Shown here: one piece after another, positions 5,601 to 9,574 of the stretch
Layout: the number at the start of each line of letters is the position of its first letter
Numbering within the stretch: the stretch's first letter is position 1
From: Candidatus Bipolaricaulota bacterium
Lineage (GTDB): Bacteria > Bipolaricaulota > Bipolaricaulia > M55B111
Assembly: GCA_018334595.1 (NCBI GenBank)
Contig: JAGXLQ010000039.1
Coordinates: 1 to 9,574, forward strand
Length of the DNA: 9,574 bases
Direction: 5' to 3'
Program-made: the position numbers and the translations under genes
Notes under the pieces: generated by a model
Seen by the model: only the letters and a program-made list of their open reading frames with translations
What the model was told of the DNA's origin: nothing
The model's database searches: none

Positions 5601-7173
5601 TTAAAATGACCCCGGAAGGCTCAGGCCCCTCGTGGGAGGATCAATCTCACGAGACCCGGGATGATTGGTGTTTTCCTCTCTTAGAAAACTTACGTACTCC
5701 CTGAACCTTTCCGTTAGCCCCAACTTCTTCAGCTCCCGGAGGTGACTGATTACTTGTCTGTAATGACGACGGCCCGCGCCCCCCGGCCAGGTAGGGGGCA
5801 AGCTGGTCCGCATAGGTCTCAAAGTAGGCGTAATGGGCGACCTCCTCCAGGTAACCTTCTAGATACCTCAGGCTCTCGGATTCGACCACCAGGTCAACAG
5901 CCTCCCCGTCATTCCCCTCCAATACGTGGAATCCGATCAGGTTCCCCCCGCTCAGTCCGGCCGAGATCTCCTCCGCGAAGTCTTCCCATTCCCGGTCCTC
6001 GGTGGTTGATTTTAGCCGTCTGTAATATTCTTCCCGGGGTTGGTTGGAGAACAACCCTTTGAGGTTTTCCTTGGCCTGTTCTGGACAGAGAGCTTCGTAG
6101 AAATCGATCAATACCTTTCTTAACTCTCTTAGACAGAACCCCCCCGTCCTCTCTGTAAGTTCGTTCGAAGAGTTCATTCAGCTCGTCCTGTTCGTCTAGA
6201 TTTTCCAGGATATTTGCCTGCATGGATAAATGGCGGCGGGTCTCGTAACCGTCCCCGCTCCAGCTTCTCTCTTTCACCTCCGGTAACTTTTCCGGCAGGT
6301 GGGGCTGAAGGAGTTCTCTCCAGTACTGGCAGTCGTTTTGGCTAGTGCAGAGATCTTCAATGGCTTCCTCGTAGTACTCCTGGAATCAATCGGAGTCGTC
6401 TTCCAAAAATTTCTCGAACAGGTAATCGATACCTGATTTCTTGGCCTGAAAGTCCAGCTCTGCTTCCGCAAGTACCCCCGCGTAGTGGCTGACCGCCCAC
6501 TGGAACTCGTCGCCGTAGTAGCCGGTCGAATTATCTACCCTATCCATCTCTGCCGCTATTACCTCGGATACGGCCCCGTATATCTTTGCCGCCGCCCCGA
6601 CGTCTCCGTTGTTGCAGTAGTTCCTGGCTAGATCGTAGAAGAAGGAGAAGTCGACCTGTCCGTCGTATTCTCTCAGGCCGTGGGTACCGGTGACTTCCGT
6701 GTACAATTTTCTCACCTGATTTCTATAATTTTGCAGGGAGTTTTCAGCCTCCGTATTTCCAAATCTGGCCAACAACCGGTGCTGCAATTCCGGCCCCCAC
6801 TCAAGCTCCTGTTGCAAAGATTCTTTCAGCCTGCCCCTGTCTTCTTTTTGCAGGGCGCTGTCGACTCTTTGTTCCCGCTCCTCAGAGGAAACCCTCGTCG
6901 CATCGAGGTGGTTCTGGGCTAGCTGCAGCAGGACAGCGACGACGTGCTTGCAGTAACCCCCCAGTTGTAGGGGCAACTGCACCGGGCTCCGAAGTCCTCC
7001 CGGGAGGGGTCGAGCTTCACTCCGTAAGGCCTTGTCCCCTGGACTTTCCCCGTCATCTGTTCACCGACTGGGTCCTGTTTCTGAACCCGCTCTTCCTGGA
7101 AGTAGTTTTCTCCCCTGTCTTAGGGTTGAGGGAGACAAAAGGACTGAATCTTTTCTCTGGTAATCTTGTTCAT
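5601..7173 (-). pseudogene. SWIM zinc-finger protein gene with two in-frame stops and three homopolymer frameshifts
   Basis: Read across breaks, this gives a protein of about 520 residues. The likely start is the ATG at 7171-7173 (MNKITREKIQSF) with GAGAAGGA about 8 bp upstream. RGENYFQEERV, the usual lead-in to SWIM domains, is followed by the zinc motif CSCPYNWGG-YCKH near 6945-6981, matching CxCxnCxH. The remainder is helical and repeat-like. The breaks are TAA at 7120-7122, one G too few in C6 at 6957-6962, TGA at 6386-6388, one too many in C7 at 6139-6145 and one too many in C6 at 5779-5784. After repair the end reads GRRHYRQVISHLREL and on to a stop at 5601-5603. SWIM domains bind nucleic acid or protein. 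As given, no full-length product is possible; homopolymer errors in the assembly could explain the shifts but not the stops. Confidence 0.75.
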
Positions 7174-7384
7174 TGTCAAGTTCCTTCTCAGGTAACGTGA
7201 AACAACGAGGCCGGCCGGAATAGGTAGTCCTTAGTGACACCAGGACCCGTTCTCCGACAACTTCTAATCCTTGGCCCTCCAATTCTTCCGGGTAGTTCCC
7301 CTTGTTGAACTCGGACCAGTCACTTAGCTCCTCGTCGGAGAAACCACCTTCGTTGAACCCAGTCTCAAATTCTGTGAAGCTCAT
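7061..7384 (-). CDS. Possible small protein upstream of and overlapping the SWIM gene
   Basis: This open frame of 107 codons begins MSFTEFETGFNEGG and has a protein-like middle (LEVVGERVLVSLRTTYSGRP). Codons after about residue 71 run into the SWIM gene in another frame and look like a shadow (RQGRKLLPGRAG). The true product may therefore be only the first 70 or so residues, with the natural stop lost by a frameshift near 7173. A purine-rich GAAAAAGAAGA precedes the ATG. It is probably the first gene of the SWIM/SEC-C transcription unit. I do not recognise it, and the acidic composition gives no clue to function. Confidence 0.45.
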   Translation of the reverse strand: MSFTEFETGFNEGGFSDEELSDWSEFNKGNYPEELEGQGLEVVGERVLVSLRTTYSGRPRCFTLPEKELDNEQDYQRKDSVLLSPSTLRQGRKLLPGRAGSETGPSR

Positions 7385-7766
7385 ATCTTCTTTTTCTAGA
7401 ATTTAGTGACCGGCACCCACGTCGTCCGGAGGGTTAACGGCGAGTAATTTTCAGACTACCTCCAGGTCCTTATCCTCCTTCAAGGTCAAAAGTTACGCCG
7501 TTTAATCTTGGAATCGGTATCCGAACCTTAAGAAACCCCAAGTCGGTAGTTAGTATAAGGTCAACCGATATACGGTGCAAAACAGAGGGACGGGGGTTGA
7601 CACGTTGACATATTCCTAAAGCACTGGTCCAGGTAGCCCTGGGGGGACAAGAGGGCCAATATCGTCAAAATGTAAACCCCCGTCCCCGTTACGTTAACAT
7701 GAGAACGAAGGGCGTTAGGACTAGTAGGAGGTACCTGCCCCGGCTTAGATAAACAATGGCGGACTT
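7385..7766 (-). other. Gene-poor stretch with decayed coding remnants
   Basis: No intact gene lies here. On the minus strand 7403-7489 reads LKEDKDLEVV, a TGA, then KLLAVNPPDDVGAGH and a TAA, and a neighbouring frame upstream gives VDLILTTDLGFLKVRIPIP. Together these resemble the carboxyl part of a decayed beta-rich protein broken by a shift and a stop. I cannot assign it to a family. The promoter of the downstream small ORF and SWIM unit should lie in or near 7385-7450, but no clear TATA box is seen. Confidence 0.35.
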
Positions 7767-8170
7767 CTACCTCTTAACGAGGAGGGCATAAGTGGCTATC
7801 AGCGTCTTACTTCCCGGCTCAAGGTATCCTTGAATCAATGAACCGTCATCCCTGATAGTATCCAGGATGATTCCATCCTCGTCGACGATCCAGTCCGTAA
7901 TGCTGTCAGGTCAACAAAGCAAACCAGGTTAACCCCCAGGTGGTAGGGATACGAGGATACTTTAAGGGTTGTGCAAAACGTCGTGAGTTCCAACTCCCCG
8001 GAGAACCTAGTAACCACTCAATCTGGAAGGTGAGGCGGTATGATTTGGTGGCTCGTGCTTCCCCGGATCAGGCCTGGCCCTGTCGTATCGTCCGTTAAAA
8101 AATAAGGATGGTCTTCCCTCCTCATAGTAACTTGGATTTTTACGATTTTGACCGTGGGGGGTAAACTCAT
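7767..8170 (-). pseudogene. Decayed gene for an unrecognised protein (about 134 codons)
   Basis: From ATG 8168-8170 the frame reads MSLPPTVKIVKIQVTMRRED and continues to a TGA at 8018-8020. It then goes on without a break through VVTRFSGELELTTF and LGVNLVCFVD. At GG 7909-7910 one base appears to be missing; adding it gives PDSITDWIVDEDGIILDTI, then QGYLEPGSKTLIATY and a TAG at 7767-7769. The repaired sequence has the regular hydrophobic pattern of a beta-rich domain. No family is recognised, and no signal peptide or cysteine cluster is visible. One nonsense codon plus one homopolymer shift is the same kind of damage as in the SWIM and HepT remnants. Confidence 0.5.
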
Positions 8171-8268
8171 CTCGTGTTTCAGAAGAAATATTATCGTATG
8201 TTCAGTTGATATGAACGTCTGAATTTCTGAATAAAATTGCGCCGAGACTTTTTCACCTTCTACGAGGG

Positions 8269-8305
8269 GCGGGGGGTGAACCTCCGCCCCCCGCTGGTTG
8301 AAAAA
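8269..8305 (-). terminator. T-tract and GC-rich hairpin downstream of the citramalate synthase gene
   Basis: On the minus strand, about 55 bases after the stop of the synthase gene, TTTTT (8301-8305) is followed by an 8-bp perfect stem: plus-strand arms GCGGGGGG 8269-8276 and CCCCCCGC 8287-8294, with a 10-base loop. Archaeal termination uses T-rich stretches, so the T-tract may be the active part. The order (T-tract before hairpin) is not that of a bacterial intrinsic terminator. Confidence 0.35.
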
Positions 8306-8359
8306 CAACAGGTGTCATAAATGGTATTGGTATCGGATGATACTCCGGACTGACTTCCC

Positions 8360-9574
8360 CTATCCCCCGACGTTCAAGTTCTCCGTGTTTCGCTGCAGCA
8401 GCCCGTAGATGTACCCGTCTCGCAGCGCTTCCCAGCTGGCCTCGATGACGTCGGCGGAAACCCCCACCGTCGTCCAGTTGTGCTCCCCGTCGGTCATCTC
8501 AATCGTCACCCGGGGTACCGCGGCGGTGCCGCGGTAGCTCTCCAGGATCCTGACCTTGTAGTTGGTCAGCCTCATGTTCTCGATCGACGAGTAAAAGCTG
8601 TTCAGGTTGCGGTGAAACGCGTTGTCTAGGGCGTCCACCGGACCGTGACCGTTTTCTATCGCGTCCATTATCTTCCCGTCCACGCGGAGCTTGACGCTGG
8701 CCTTGGCCGTGGGTCCGGAACTGTCCGTCCTGTTGGTAATTATCTGATATTCCAGGACGTCAAAGTAATGGGGTAGTTCGCCCTGCACCCTCTTCGCCAG
8801 CAGGGCAAAGGAAGCGTCGGCGTGTTCGAACTGGTAGCCGTCATCCTCCAGTTCCTTGATCGTCTCCAGCACCTCGCGGTGGGCGTCGCTTCCCTCGGAG
8901 AGGTCGACGCCGACGTTCTTTAACTTCTTCTCGATCGTGCTCCCGCCCGAGAGCTCGGAGACGAGGAACTTCCGTTCGTTTCCCACGGTCTCCGGTTCGA
9001 CGTGTTCGAACGTCCCCGGGTGCTTTAGGACCGCGTCGACGTGGAGCCCGGCCTTGTGGCTAAACGCGCTTACGCCGACGTAGGGCGAACGCTTCTCCGG
9101 CGTCTTGTTGGCTATCTCCGATACGTACCGGGAGGTACTCGTAACTTCCTTGAGGCTATCCTCGTTCTTCAGGCAGCTGTAGCCCATCTTCAAAGTCAGG
9201 TTTGGGATAATCGTGCAGAGGTTGGCGTTGCCGGTCCTCTCTCCATAACCGTTTACGGTACCCTGAACTATCTCTACTCCCTCCTCGACGGCCGCTAAAC
9301 TGTTTGCCACGGCAACCCCTGAATCGTCGTGGGCGTGGATGGAGAGGGGGACGTCAATTACCTCACGAGTCCTCTTGACTATCTCCCTCAGCCTGCCCGG
9401 CAGCGTCCCTCCATTGGTATCGCACAGGCAGATGTTGTCGACGCCGGCGTCTACCGCAGCATGTAAAGTCTCGAGCGTGTACTCGCTATCGTCCTTGAAC
9501 CCGTCAAAGAAGTGTTCCGCCTCGTAGGTGACTGTCCTCCCCTCCTCCTTCAGGTAGGAGACGGAGTCGGAGAT
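8360..9574 (-). CDS. cimA: (R)-citramalate synthase, LeuA-related type (amino end outside window)
   Basis: The last 404 residues of a DRE-TIM acyl-transferase; the frame stays open to the window end, so about 120 amino-terminal residues with the first catalytic arginine are missing. It condenses pyruvate and acetyl-CoA to (R)-citramalate, the first step of the threonine-independent isoleucine route. Visible are AEHFFDGFK, CDTNGG, the metal-binding IHAHDDSG (H80 and H82 of this fragment), NGYGERTGN, YVGVSAFSHKAGLHVDAVLK and VGNERKFLVSELSGGS. The last 130 or so residues form the LeuA dimer/allosteric domain, where isoleucine would bind. These signatures fit the CimA group found in Geobacter and archaea rather than true isopropylmalate synthase. 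It points towards the accessory region, and no frame break is seen. An internal GTG at 9310 is not the start, because family sequence continues upstream. Confidence 0.88.
   Translation of the reverse strand: MSDSVSYLKEEGRTVTYEAEHFFDGFKDDSEYTLETLHAAVDAGVDNICLCDTNGGTLPGRLREIVKRTREVIDVPLSIHAHDDSGVAVANSLAAVEEGVEIVQGTVNGYGERTGNANLCTIIPNLTLKMGYSCLKNEDSLKEVTSTSRYVSEIANKTPEKRSPYVGVSAFSHKAGLHVDAVLKHPGTFEHVEPETVGNERKFLVSELSGGSTIEKKLKNVGVDLSEGSDAHREVLETIKELEDDGYQFEHADASFALLAKRVQGELPHYFDVLEYQIITNRTDSSGPTAKASVKLRVDGKIMDAIENGHGPVDALDNAFHRNLNSFYSSIENMRLTNYKVRILESYRGTAAVPRVTIEMTDGEHNWTTVGVSADVIEASWEALRDGYIYGLLQRNTENLNVGG

Noticed and set aside
6386..6388. In-frame TGA in the SWIM gene as selenocysteine
   Set aside because: The surrounding residues (EDDSD before, FQEYY after) are not a redox site, the gene also has a TAA and three shifts, and no SECIS-like hairpin was recognised.
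2330..8020. Stop-codon reassignment as an explanation for the many in-frame stops
   Set aside because: All three stop codons interrupt remnants (TAA 2486, 2331 and 7120; TAG 3928; TGA 6386 and 8018), while the intact genes use TAA and TAG normally, so decay explains it better.
8018..8308. Intact 96-residue minus-strand protein after citramalate synthase
   Set aside because: Its start lies in the terminator-like hairpin region and the protein-like sequence continues past its TGA, so it is part of a decayed gene starting near 8170.

Overview
The window looks archaeal. Open reading frames are preceded by Shine-Dalgarno sites or archaeal TATA-like boxes. The first gene pairs a DRE-TIM acyltransferase with a C-terminal RAM (Lrp/AsnC ligand-binding) domain, a fusion known from archaeal homocitrate synthases. 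An MNT/HEPN pair, an RHH/RelE pair and SWIM and SEC-C zinc-motif proteins lie close together. A euryarchaeal or uncultured candidate lineage seems most likely, but nothing here fixes the taxon.

Layout. (1) 1-1560, plus strand: an intact two-gene amino-acid unit, made of the 3' part of a homocitrate/isopropylmalate-synthase-family gene and a complete ilvE 17 bp downstream. (2) 1832-4211: a broken MntA-HepT toxin-antitoxin locus. The MNT antitoxin gene is intact. Its HepT partner stops after 32 codons, and a frameshifted HepT carboxyl part, still carrying the RX4HXY motif, is found 1.5 kb further on. Between the two parts, on the minus strand, lie an intact RHH/RelE-type toxin-antitoxin pair, a winged-helix gene with one in-frame stop, and an inverted-repeat control region. 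(3) 4236-7384, minus strand: a decayed SWIM zinc-finger gene (two in-frame stops and three shifts, all in C/G runs) followed by an intact SEC-C protein gene, probably one operon, with a possible small ORF at its head. (4) 7403-8170, minus strand: further decayed coding sequence without a recognisable product. (5) 8360-9574, minus strand: the 3' three quarters of a (R)-citramalate synthase gene.

The window is therefore a roughly 6.8 kb accessory and decay island between genes for branched-chain or lysine-type amino-acid biosynthesis. Citramalate synthase starts the pyruvate route to isoleucine, IlvE does the last transamination of Ile/Val/Leu, and the first gene starts a leucine- or lysine-type chain elongation. 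The island shows two layers of toxin-antitoxin genes and a repeated pattern of single-base changes in G/C homopolymers, which may be real decay, phase variation or assembly error.
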